Part shown: in pieces, positions 57,197 to 64,000 of the stretch
How positions within the stretch are numbered: position 1 is the stretch's first letter
How the letters are laid out: every line of letters begins with the position of its first letter
DNA from: Moorena bouillonii PNG
GTDB taxonomy: Bacteria > Cyanobacteriota > Cyanobacteriia > Cyanobacteriales > Coleofasciculaceae
Reading direction: 5' to 3'
Length of the DNA stretch: 64,000 nucleotides
NCBI RefSeq assembly: GCF_001942495.1
Contig: NZ_MKZS01000001.1
Coordinates: forward strand, 5,147,281-5,211,280
Position numbers and translations under genes: made by a program
The notes under the pieces: generated by a model
Database searches by the model: none
What the model saw: the letters and a program-made list of their open reading frames with translations, nothing else
Told to the model about the DNA's origin: nothing

Positions 57197-57853
57197 CTAA
57201 ACCAAATCAATATGCACATTATCAATAGCCCAGTTATCGAATCCAGAACCACTATGGTTAAGCTGTAGCCAGCGGAACTGAGTAGCACTAGTTATAGCAT
57301 CGGTGTCAATGCTCTCAGTAATAGTTTTCCAACTGATGTAGTCTTCTGTGTCATACAAACCCAGTCTTACCCAAGAGATACCGCTATCAATGGAATATTC
57401 AAGAGCGATATCTTCCCCAGAATCGGCATTCTCCCCTCCATTATTACTATTACCAATGATATTACCAATGATCAGATCAAAGGAAATAGTACCGCCACGG
57501 TAAACATCTAGGGCTTGGGTAATAGCATAACGGGAGTTATCTTCTGCAGAACCGCCATCAAACCAAAGGGAGTTGCCATCGCCACCAAAGTTGGTATTAA
57601 CTTGACCATTGCTAATTTATGCCCATTGGCTATTATCGCTATCCGGTATCAATCAACCGTAGAATCGGCCATATCCACCACTCCTATACTCAAGGTAAAC
57701 GTGCCAGCTGTTGTAAACTCGTAAGTAAATGTTTTGTAGCCAGTCTGTGAATTAAAAGAAGTCGTGGAGGCGACAAAGTCACTAGTTGTATCGGCTAGTT
57801 CCAACAGGTCCCCTGAGGAGATAGAGACAAAGGCAAAATCGTTATATAGCTAT
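57197..57853 (-). pseudogene. remnant of an extracellular Ca-binding/repeat-type protein
   Basis: Reading leftward, one frame gives NDFAFVSISSGDLLELADTT and then TFTYEFTTAGTFTLSIGVVDMADSTVD-stop. A little further, in another stretch, ISNGQVNTNFGGDGNSLWFDGG, then RYAITQALDVYRGGTISFDL and finally WAIDNVHIDLV-stop, with two stops between the parts. Both halves resemble the ends of large secreted cyanobacterial proteins (DUF4347/cadherin/CHU type). The gene is decayed: no start, two internal stops. A plus-strand ORF at 57515-57724 is a shadow. Confidence 0.6.
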
Positions 57854-58135
57854 AAGAAACGCTATATTTAATTTAGCCAGGATAGGATTAGGCATGTTCG
57901 GATTGGTTATTAGCATTAGTACTAATCATAGTTTAAAGTTTAGGTAAAGTAGCTGGTATAATCTTGGTATACTCAAACAAGTCAACGGTCGATAATGGGA
58001 TGTCTAGAAGCCTCACTATTATCAAGCTTGGGTTTTGGTAACTTTAAAATTAGTAATTTTAATTTTGATTACTCCTAAGCCATTACCCATTACCCATTAC
58101 CCATTACCCATTAGTCTGTAGTACTAAGTTTTTTT

Positions 58136-58426
58136 ATGCATGCTCTATCAATTCCAACTTGGATTATTCACATTTCCAGTGTTATCGAGTGGATTGCTGC
58201 AATTTGGTTAATCTGGACCTATGGTGAAATTACTGGCAATCGTGCATGGTGGGCATTGTCTTTTGCTATGTTACCAGCATTGGTCAGTGCGATGTGTGCT
58301 ATCACCTGGCACTTTTTTGACAACCAACAATCCCTGGAGTGGATGGTAACACTCCAAGCAGCGATGACGGTTGTAGGTAACTGTACCCTTTGTGGAGCAG
58401 CTTGGTGGATTTGGCGTTCAGCGTAG
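58136..58426 (+). CDS. DUF2499 (Ycf49-like) membrane protein
   Basis: A conserved cyanobacterial and plastid membrane protein of 96 residues. Three hydrophobic helices (WIIHISSVIEWIAAIWLIW, WWALSFAMLPALVSAMCAITW, LQAAMTVVGNCTLCGAAWWIW) surround a conserved HALSIPTW start and SAMCAITWHFFDN. Its neighbour, DUF3593, is also conserved at this position in other cyanobacteria, which suggests that the pair works together in membranes. Function unknown. Confidence 0.88.
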   Translation: MHALSIPTWIIHISSVIEWIAAIWLIWTYGEITGNRAWWALSFAMLPALVSAMCAITWHFFDNQQSLEWMVTLQAAMTVVGNCTLCGAAWWIWRSA

Positions 58427-58465
58427 GGTTGCTACCAATGCCAGGGATAAGTTTTACGGTAAGCA

Positions 58466-58628
58466 TTGAGCTATCAGCTATCAGCTATCAGCTATCAGCT
58501 ATCAGCTATCAGCTATCAGCTATCAGCTATCAGCTATCAGCTATCAGCTATCAGCTATCAGCTATCAGCTATCAGCTATCAGCCTATCAGCTATCAGCTA
58601 TCAGCTATCAGCTATCAGCTATCAGCCA
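58466..58628. repeat. about 23 copies of the heptamer ATCAGCT
   Basis: Near-perfect tandem ATCAGCT units occur between the DUF2499 and DUF3593 genes, with one slipped unit near 58584. After it, 58633-58770 holds the palindromic element TTGGCCTATGGCCACGC, GCTACTTGAGGTGC and GCTGACGGCTGACGG units. The composite is about 310 bases. Confidence 0.95.
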
Positions 58629-58814
58629 TTAGCCTTGGCCTATGGCCACGCTACGCGAATGGCCACGTTACGGGAACAGTTTATGCGCTACACCCACGCT
58701 ACTTGAGGTGCTTTTGAATAAAATAAGCTGACGGCTGACGGCTGACGGCTGACGGCTGAATGCTTACGTTTTACGAATCATTTTGACAACTCGAGCATTT
58801 TTCCTGATCTTCAG

Positions 58815-59123
58815 ATGATTTCTAAAGAAACATTATTTGCTATTTCCCTATTTCCTTACCTAGGATTCTTGTGGTTTATCACTCGTTCTGGACAAACACC
58901 CCGTTTAGCGCTAATCGGATTTTACGTCCTCTTGGTGTTTGTTTTTATTACTATTCCAGCTGGGATTTATTCCGAGGTAGTTTATCAGGAAGCATTAGCT
59001 GATGTGGATTGGCTACATGGCAGTGCTGAGTTTTTTTTAACCCTGTCCAATACTTTAGTAGTATTGGGGTTCCGACAAGCAATTATGGAACATATCGCAA
59101 AGGGAACAGGGAGTAGGGAGTAG
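58815..59123 (+). CDS. DUF3593 membrane protein
   Basis: Three hydrophobic helices (ETLFAISLFPYLGFLWFITRSG, LALIGFYVLLVFVFITIPAGIY, HGSAEFFLTLSNTLVVLGFRQA). It pairs with DUF2499 in many cyanobacteria; the first reading frame is separated here by a repeat block. The final residues AKGTGSRE and the stop codon come from the GGGAGTAG heptamer repeat that starts at 59099, so the C-terminus was probably altered by the repeat. Function unknown. Confidence 0.85.
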   Translation: MISKETLFAISLFPYLGFLWFITRSGQTPRLALIGFYVLLVFVFITIPAGIYSEVVYQEALADVDWLHGSAEFFLTLSNTLVVLGFRQAIMEHIAKGTGSRE

Positions 59124-59155
59124 GGAGTAGGGAGTAGGGAGTAGGGAGTAGGGAA
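59099..59155. repeat. heptamer array GGGAGTA at the end of the DUF3593 gene
   Basis: GGGAACA then about six copies of GGGAGTA. The second copy provides the TAG stop of the gene. The array continues the TACTCCC family in inverse orientation. Confidence 0.9.
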
Positions 59156-59370
59156 TATGCCATCAAAAATTCTCACAATTCCTACAGGGATTGCTATCAG
59201 GGTTTCAAGTAATCAGGTAATTAGATGATAATGAGGGGATAGGGAGATCAGCTAGATAAGATCAAAAAATCCCCTATGATGACCATCAGTCCTGATCACA
59301 TCATTGTTTATCTGTTCATAGATAGGGCAATATATAATTATAGATAAAAGCCCGACTGCTGACCACGATA

Positions 59371-60600
59371 ATGAGCTACTGTCTCAATCCCACTTGCCCC
59401 AATCCCAAAAATCGAGAAGGAACTAAATTTTGCATTGCCTGTGGCTCGAAGTTGCTGCTCAAAGAGCGATACCGAGGGATTAAACCTATAGGTCAGGGTG
59501 GATTTGGTAAAACCTTCTTGGCTGTGGATGAAGATAAACCTTCCAAACCTCCCTGCGTCATCAAGCAGTTTTTTCCCCAAGCCCAGGGAACTAACACGGT
59601 TCAAAAAGCAGCTGAGTTATTCACCCTGGAAGCGGTACGGCTGGATGAGTTGGGCAAACATCCTCAAATTCCGGAATTGCTGGCGTATTTTTGTCAAGAT
59701 AGCCAACAGTATTTGGTGCAAGAGTTTATCGATGGACAAAACTTAGTCCAAGAACTGGCCAGTGGGGGAGGATTTAATGAAGCACAAATTCGGGCGCTAC
59801 TGGATGATTTGCTGCCATTGCTGCAATTTGTTCATCAACATCATGTCATCCACCGGGACATCAAGCCAGAAAACATTATTCGCCGCAGGAGTTTAAGGTC
59901 TTCGGTTGTCGGGGGAGCAACCCAGGTCCCTGGTCAACTGGTTCTAGTTGATTTTGGAGCATCGAAAGCTGCTACTGGCACTAGTCTAGGCAAAACTGGG
60001 ACAGCGATTGGCTCATTTGGTTATGTATCACCAGAGCAAAGTATTGGTAGAGCAGTTTTTGCCAGTGATATCTATAGTCTTGGTATCACTTGTATTCATT
60101 TGTTGACCAATAGGCACCCCTGTGATTTATTTGATGTCAGGGAGGGTGTCTGGATTTGGCGCAACGTTTTGAGTCATCCTATTAGTGATCAGCTTGGTCG
60201 CATCATCGACAAGATGATAGCGGGGGCTATTAACCGACGTTATCAATCAGCGGCTGAGGTAAGTAAAGAGTTGCATCTTCAGACAACTCCCGCAACACCT
60301 CTAAGGCAACAAAAACCAGTTACACCTTTAAGACAACGAAAACCAGTTACACCTATCAAACCTACTGTACCATCAAAGCCTGCAGTTGGGGGATTGAATA
60401 AAAGGATTGCTCAAGAATTAGAAGAATTGAAGTCTGAAATTATGGGTAATCCGACCCCTAACTCAAAACATCCAACTCTTGGCTCTAAGGTTGCTGGTTC
60501 TAGCAGTTTACCGAAAACTAAAACTAAACTTGATCGGGAATTGGAGGAGATTCAATCTGAGTTTATTGGCTCTTCTAATCCTCAGCAAAATCCTGGTTAA
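59371..60600 (+). CDS. Ser/Thr kinase with N-terminal zinc ribbon (SpkB-like)
   Basis: The N-terminus MSYCLNPTCPNPKN with C4, C9, C21 and C24 forms a four-cysteine zinc-ribbon as in SpkB-type cyanobacterial kinases. The kinase domain (32-310) has IGQGGFGKTFLA, CVIKQFF, VIHRDIKPENII, DFGASK and GSFGYVSPEQS. The tail (310-409) is basic and Thr/Pro-rich with RQQKPVTPLRQRKPVTP repeats and short ELEELKSE-type segments. No membrane anchor. In Synechocystis SpkB is linked to oxidative stress; this role is an analogy. The array of GGGAGTA ends 215 bases upstream. Confidence 0.88.
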   Translation: MSYCLNPTCPNPKNREGTKFCIACGSKLLLKERYRGIKPIGQGGFGKTFLAVDEDKPSKPPCVIKQFFPQAQGTNTVQKAAELFTLEAVRLDELGKHPQIPELLAYFCQDSQQYLVQEFIDGQNLVQELASGGGFNEAQIRALLDDLLPLLQFVHQHHVIHRDIKPENIIRRRSLRSSVVGGATQVPGQLVLVDFGASKAATGTSLGKTGTAIGSFGYVSPEQSIGRAVFASDIYSLGITCIHLLTNRHPCDLFDVREGVWIWRNVLSHPISDQLGRIIDKMIAGAINRRYQSAAEVSKELHLQTTPATPLRQQKPVTPLRQRKPVTPIKPTVPSKPAVGGLNKRIAQELEELKSEIMGNPTPNSKHPTLGSKVAGSSSLPKTKTKLDRELEEIQSEFIGSSNPQQNPG

Positions 60601-60642
60601 GGTTGAGACAGAAGGGAGCAGGGAGTAGGGAGTAGGGAGTAG

Positions 60643-60957
60643 GTAAGAGGGAAGTCGGAAGAGGAAGATGACCGGGAGTTAGTAATGCAATTATCTGGGA
60701 TTTATCAACAACGACTTGAAGTGGCTACTCAGCTTGGCAGACAAGAGGGACTAGTGCAGGGGAAACAAGAGGGACTAGTGCAAGGTATGCAAAACGAACG
60801 CCGTAGTATGGTCACTTACTTATTGCGATCGCGTTTTGGTGAACTAGACCAGCAACTGCTCGCCATCATTGAGCCATTGATTGCACTCTCTCCAGAAGAA
60901 TTTACCCCCCTATTGCTAAAATTGTCTCGTCAAGAATTATTGGCTCGATTTTTGTAA
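60643..60957 (+). pseudogene. Rpn/PDDEXK transposase-like protein, C-terminal remnant
   Basis: The conserved C-terminal phrase (ELVMQLSGIYQQRLEVATQLGRQEG, then EGLVQGKQEG units and a DUF4351-like end, LLRSRFGELDQQ) is known from Rpn-type nucleases. The frame can be read upstream without stop only to 60643, where GGGAGTAG heptamers begin; the catalytic N-terminal domain is missing. The first ATG in the remnant is at 60685. I read it as a decayed gene cut by, or adjacent to, the repeat. Confidence 0.6.
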
Positions 60958-60967
60958 GCTATCAGAC

Positions 60968-62314
60968 TCAACTCCTAATAACTGGAGCAGTACGGGCATC
61001 AAATCCGCTAGCTTTGAGAGCATTAACCGTTACTTGGTCATTTTGCACCCAGTATTTAGAATCAAAACGGACAAATTGATACTGCTGGGGTGTAGGAATA
61101 GTTGCCAGTACGGGTACTTTTGCCTGACGTTTTTTACCGGAATGTTTTTGCAGAATCGATTTTAATTGGTTAAGGTTGTTTGTCGTAACTTGCTTAGGGG
61201 TAAGTTCTACTACTACTGTTCGTAAAGTTTCAATTAGCTCAGCATCCTCAATAATCAGCTGAATTTTTTCATCTCGCTCATCCACCTTTGCCCAAATAAT
61301 TAAACGGGAATCGGCTTGCAGTAATGAACTAATTTTTTCGTAAGTTTTCGGGAATACAACTCCTTCAGCTTGACCGGTCAGATCTTCTATCTGCACAAAG
61401 GCCATGCGTTGATTATTTGTTTTGGTGAGGTGAGGCTTAACTTCAGTGAGCATCACAATAGCACTCAAAGTTGTCCCCTTCTTTTGGTCTCCTAACTCGG
61501 CCAAACTGACAGGAGAAAGCACTTGAGCTACTGGACGGGCTGATTTTAAAGGATGGTCAGATACATAAAAGCCAAGCAATTCTTTTTCCCAATTTAATTT
61601 TTCTTGGCGTGAAAAATCAGAAACTGCTGGAGCGGTGGGAGCAGATTCCCAAGCATTATTGTTCTGATCTTGCTCAGAATTAGTGTTGCCAAACATATCA
61701 AAAATGTTCAGCTGACCACTTTCTCGGTCTTTGGCACGGTCTTGCCCCCAACTAATCACTGGGTCGAGGTCTTTGATAAGTTGCTGCCGGTTGGGCTGAA
61801 TGCTATCAAAGGCACCACAGTAAACCAAAGCTTCCAAACCACGGCGGTTAAGGGTGCGCAAATCCACGCGATCGCATAAATCTGCCAAAGCCTTAAACTC
61901 ACCACCAGTCTCCCGAGCCTTGAGAATACAATTAATTGCTCCGTGTCCCAAATTCCGGATTGCTGAAAACCCGAACAATATACTATTAGACATTGGGGTA
62001 AAATCAAAATCAGAACGATTAATATCCGGTGGCAAAATCTCAATACCCATGGTTGAGCAAGTAGCAATATATTTCTGTATCTTGTCCGTGCTGTTACTAC
62101 TCGCTGTCAGCAGCGCTGCCATATATTCAACTGGGTAATTCGCCTTGAGATAGGCAGTTTGATAGGTTACATAGCCATAGGCGGTGGAGTGGGATTTGTT
62201 GAAGCAATTGGAAGCGACAATACCGTTTGCCAAAATAAAGTTATGGTCGCTCTTGACACCAATATCATAGACAGGTTGAGTGCCTAAGGATTTGCGGCTG
62301 ATGATTTTAACCAT
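60968..62314 (-). CDS. dnaE-C: DNA polymerase III alpha subunit, C-terminal half with split intein C-part
   Basis: The C-terminal part of the replicative polymerase encoded separately from the N-part. It begins with the C-intein (residues 1-36), whose last residue is N36, followed by CFNKSHSTAYGYVTYQTAY, the conserved extein junction of split DnaE. The extein has the polymerase tail, helix-hairpin-helix and OB-fold regions (GQDRAKDRESGQLNIF, then VMLTEVKPHLTKTNNQRMAFVQIEDLTG). The partner gene with the N-intein must lie elsewhere. Protein trans-splicing joins the two. The length of 448 is right for this half. Confidence 0.97.
   Translation of the reverse strand: MVKIISRKSLGTQPVYDIGVKSDHNFILANGIVASNCFNKSHSTAYGYVTYQTAYLKANYPVEYMAALLTASSNSTDKIQKYIATCSTMGIEILPPDINRSDFDFTPMSNSILFGFSAIRNLGHGAINCILKARETGGEFKALADLCDRVDLRTLNRRGLEALVYCGAFDSIQPNRQQLIKDLDPVISWGQDRAKDRESGQLNIFDMFGNTNSEQDQNNNAWESAPTAPAVSDFSRQEKLNWEKELLGFYVSDHPLKSARPVAQVLSPVSLAELGDQKKGTTLSAIVMLTEVKPHLTKTNNQRMAFVQIEDLTGQAEGVVFPKTYEKISSLLQADSRLIIWAKVDERDEKIQLIIEDAELIETLRTVVVELTPKQVTTNNLNQLKSILQKHSGKKRQAKVPVLATIPTPQQYQFVRFDSKYWVQNDQVTVNALKASGFDARTAPVIRS
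62207..62314 (-). other. C-terminal split intein (IntC) of DnaE
   Basis: 36 codons: MVKIISRKSLGTQPVYDIG, then VKSDHNFILANGIVASN. The block F/G motifs are present: DHNF and the terminal Asn (N36), with the nucleophile Cys as first extein residue (C37). Confidence 0.97.
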
Positions 62315-62509
62315 CCCATGAATTTCTCCTTTACTCTGTAGACAATTGGAGATTTAACCTCCACACAAACTATAGTTTTTTTTGTTCAGATAAACAAGGG
62401 GTCTACTGTCAATTTTGATAACACTTTTATTTCTGAATTGACGGTTGACCGTTAACTGTTTACTGGTTACAAACCACTGTCAACCGTCTACAAAGAACCA
62501 GTTATTTAT

Positions 62510-62698
62510 TTACTTCTGATCTAATTCCTCCCCAGTATCAAAAATAATCACAAATTCGGCATCAGGCATCAGCTGTCGGAGACGGCGCAGGTGACCCTCT
62601 GCATCAGAGCGGTTACGGAAGCGAGCAACAACTACTCGTTGCATGTTGGGTAATAACCGTACAATTACCCACGGACTAAGACGGTCGCGATAGGTCAT
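62510..62698 (-). CDS. small conserved cyanobacterial protein, 62 aa
   Basis: Residues 8-54 (SPWVIVRLLPNMQRVVVARF, RNRSDAEGHLRRLRQLMPDAEFVIIFD) form one compact beta-alpha-beta unit, perhaps SPOR-like. AGGAG lies upstream of the ATG at the usual distance. Found in many cyanobacteria as a short hypothetical protein; function unknown. It stands alone, 195 bases upstream of dnaE-C on the same strand. Confidence 0.7.
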   Translation of the reverse strand: MTYRDRLSPWVIVRLLPNMQRVVVARFRNRSDAEGHLRRLRQLMPDAEFVIIFDTGEELDQK

Positions 62699-63058
62699 AA
62701 TAAAATTATCTCCTATGTTACTAGGGGTAATAGCCAGCCCCGTGGTTTTTGAGGTTCAGGGGGCTGGTTTTTGACCTTATCAATTAAGGTCACTTTTATT
62801 ATAGCCTAAAAATAATATTTTTGGATATTTTTTTTGGGAAAAATTGTAATTTATATATTACTTAATTAGTACATAATCATGGTGCCTTGTTAAGGCATTT
62901 TACAGGTAAATATAAAATTGTATTTGCTATTACTACTTAAGAAGTAATATCAACAATATAATAGCGATTGCTTAATTGCTGAAACAGACTTAAAAAAGTC
63001 GATTAATTGATGTAATTATATGACTATACAAATAATCCTAAATGAATTGTGATAATTT

Positions 63059-63122
63059 TTGTTCCCTGTTCCCTACTCCCTGTTCCCTACTCCCTGTTCC
63101 CTGTTCCCTGTTCCCTGTTCCC
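63059..63122. repeat. heptamer array TGTTCCC/TACTCCC
   Basis: About nine 7-base units of mixed TGTTCCC and TACTCCC. A second small array of TGCCTAT/TGCCTCT units lies at 63186-63240. Outside these and the palindrome at 63363, the gap 62699-63533 has AT-rich sequence with no supported gene. Confidence 0.85.
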
Positions 63123-63362
63123 TTTGGTATATATACAATTGAAATGTTTGATTTTATTGAACAACAAAACTGAGGATATCTTTCCCCTATTGCCTATTGC
63201 CTCTTGCCTATTGCTAGCATGCCTATTGCCTCTTGCCTTTGAGAGTATGTTCACAACCGAGAGAAAAAACCTATAAGATCGTAGCCCTAAGGCTGGCTTA
63301 TAGAATAGTATTGTAAATACCCAAAATAGGAACTGGACTAGGGCGTGTCTTCTTGCCTCCGA

Positions 63363-63441
63363 GATCCCCCATTATCCCCCTTAAAAAAGGGGGACGAGCG
63401 AGTATGGCTCCCCCCTTTTTTAAGGGGGGCTGGGGGGGATC
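63363..63441. repeat. 79-bp imperfect palindrome with GATCCCCC ends
   Basis: GATCCCCC-ATTAT-CCCCCTTAAAAAAGGGGG on the left is matched by CCCCCCTTTTTTAAGGGGGG-CTGG-GGGGGATC on the right. A shorter relative is at 19630-19665. Probably a mobile palindromic repeat upstream of the last gene. Confidence 0.75.
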
Positions 63442-63533
63442 ATAATCTTGCGGAAAACTTTGAAAACACGCCCTAGACGGCGAACCCATTCTCAAACCCG
63501 AATCCTACGAAGCTCAGATCTGGCATCTCGCAC

Positions 63534-64000
63534 ATGCAACCTGTTGACTATACCACCCTGACCGCTGCTTGTTCTGAGCTGCGTGCTACCTGGGTACCAG
63601 GACGTACCGAACAAGTCTATCAACGCGATCGCTACACCATTGCCATCGCCCTACGCACCCTAAATGGTCGAGGTTGGCTCACCATTTGTTGGCACCCCCA
63701 AGCCGCCCGAATTTGCATAGGAGATCCACCACCAAGGGTTCCCGACACCTTCACCTTTAGTGACCAACTCCGGCACCAGTTAGGTGGCTTCGCCCTAATT
63801 GCCATCGAAACCATTGCCCCTTGGGAGAGAGTCTTAGACCTGCAATTTGCCAAACGCCCTGGAGAACCTCCGACTTGGCATTTGTATGTAGAAATTATCG
63901 GCAAATACAGCAACCTAATCCTCACTGATGCTGACAATCTGATTGTCACTACTGCTCATCAAGTCAGTAACCAGCAATCCAGCGTCCGTACTATTCAAAC
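63534..64000 (+). CDS. NFACT/RqcH (Rqc2) family protein, N-terminal part, cut by window end
   Basis: A homologue of the ribosome quality-control factor RqcH/NEMF (older name fibronectin-binding protein). The start at the ATG at 63534 gives MQPVDYTTLTAACSELRATW, then VYQRDRYTIAIALRTLNGRGWLT, and ICIGDPPPRVP. FAKRPGEPPTWHLYVEIIGKYSNLIL is the NFACT-N core. In bacteria it tags stalled peptides with alanine on 50S subunits. Only about 155 residues are visible; the rest lies beyond the window. A minus-strand frame at 63632-63949 is a shadow. Confidence 0.85.
   Translation, partial: MQPVDYTTLTAACSELRATWVPGRTEQVYQRDRYTIAIALRTLNGRGWLTICWHPQAARICIGDPPPRVPDTFTFSDQLRHQLGGFALIAIETIAPWERVLDLQFAKRPGEPPTWHLYVEIIGKYSNLILTDADNLIVTTAHQVSNQQSSVRTIQ

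Noticed and set aside
58390..58717. Open frames of SAISYQL heptapeptides
   Set aside because: Translation of ATCAGCT heptamers (21 bases is both 3 units and 7 codons).
63632..63949. Minus-strand ORF of 105 residues
   Set aside because: Lies wholly within the clear NFACT/RqcH coding frame on the plus strand.

Overview
The window is chromosomal DNA of a filamentous, oxygenic cyanobacterium. The evidence is photosystem I genes (psaF, psaJ), a high-light-inducible protein, the naturally split DnaE intein, the rpmH-rnpA-yidC cluster in its cyanobacterial form, many HIP1 octamers (GCGATCGC) and several Ycf/DUF families confined to cyanobacteria and plastids. The abundance of short tandem repeats and of dispersed palindromes around TTGGCCAAAAGGCCACGC resembles large-genome marine filamentous genera such as Moorena. 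That genus assignment is an inference from general character only.

Layout. 0-10 kb: pyruvate kinase, a secreted sugar/sorbosone dehydrogenase-like lipoprotein, an Hli protein, a squalene/phytoene-synthase homologue, purH, psaFJ, tsaD and tRNA-Pro(CGG). 10-20 kb: lipA, gpsA, a SigC-like group 2 sigma factor, three cell-envelope proteins with peptidoglycan-binding or SH3 domains, and a Ycf46-like AAA+ ATPase. 20-26 kb: yceD, then khpB-yidC-PH-rnpA-rpmH (all minus strand), and a small sigma-70-type factor with small hypothetical genes. 26-37 kb: a DUF2808 protein, pntA-pntB transhydrogenase, a CnoX-like thioredoxin-TPR protein, a Ser/Thr kinase, and anmK carrying a large in-frame repeat insertion. 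37-44 kb: a FluG-like pair (amidohydrolase split by a stop codon, and a glutamine-synthetase homologue) around a TPR/coiled-coil protein, then RidA and a PEP-CTERM protein. 44-55 kb is the accessory part: palindromic mini-elements, a Ycf48-like gene cut by an IS200/IS605-type element, a VioB-like ferritin-domain protein, and a catalase-related haem protein beside a cyclooxygenase-like haem dioxygenase, followed by an ABC solute-binding lipoprotein. 55-64 kb: an orphan ATP-grasp ligase, gene remnants, DUF2499 and DUF3593 membrane proteins, a zinc-ribbon Ser/Thr kinase, the C-terminal half of DnaE with its split intein, and the start of an NFACT/RqcH-type gene.

How genes relate. Clear functional groups are psaF-psaJ; rpmH-rnpA-PH-yidC-khpB (translation, RNase P and membrane insertion); pntA-pntB (NAD(P) transhydrogenation); and the amidohydrolase/glutamine-synthetase pair. 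The most original group is the COX-like plus catalase-like pair at 49.7-52.7 kb. By analogy with lipoxygenase/allene oxide synthase partners it could form a two-step fatty-acid oxygenation (oxylipin) route.

Repeats shape this window strongly. A 15-bp family (GGTTGAAGGTTAACA and variants), 7-bp families (TACTCCC, TGTTCCC, ATCAGCT, TGACCAC) and palindromic elements fill most intergenic gaps. They abut or enter genes at several points (tsaD end, Ycf46 start, DUF3593 end, anmK interior).
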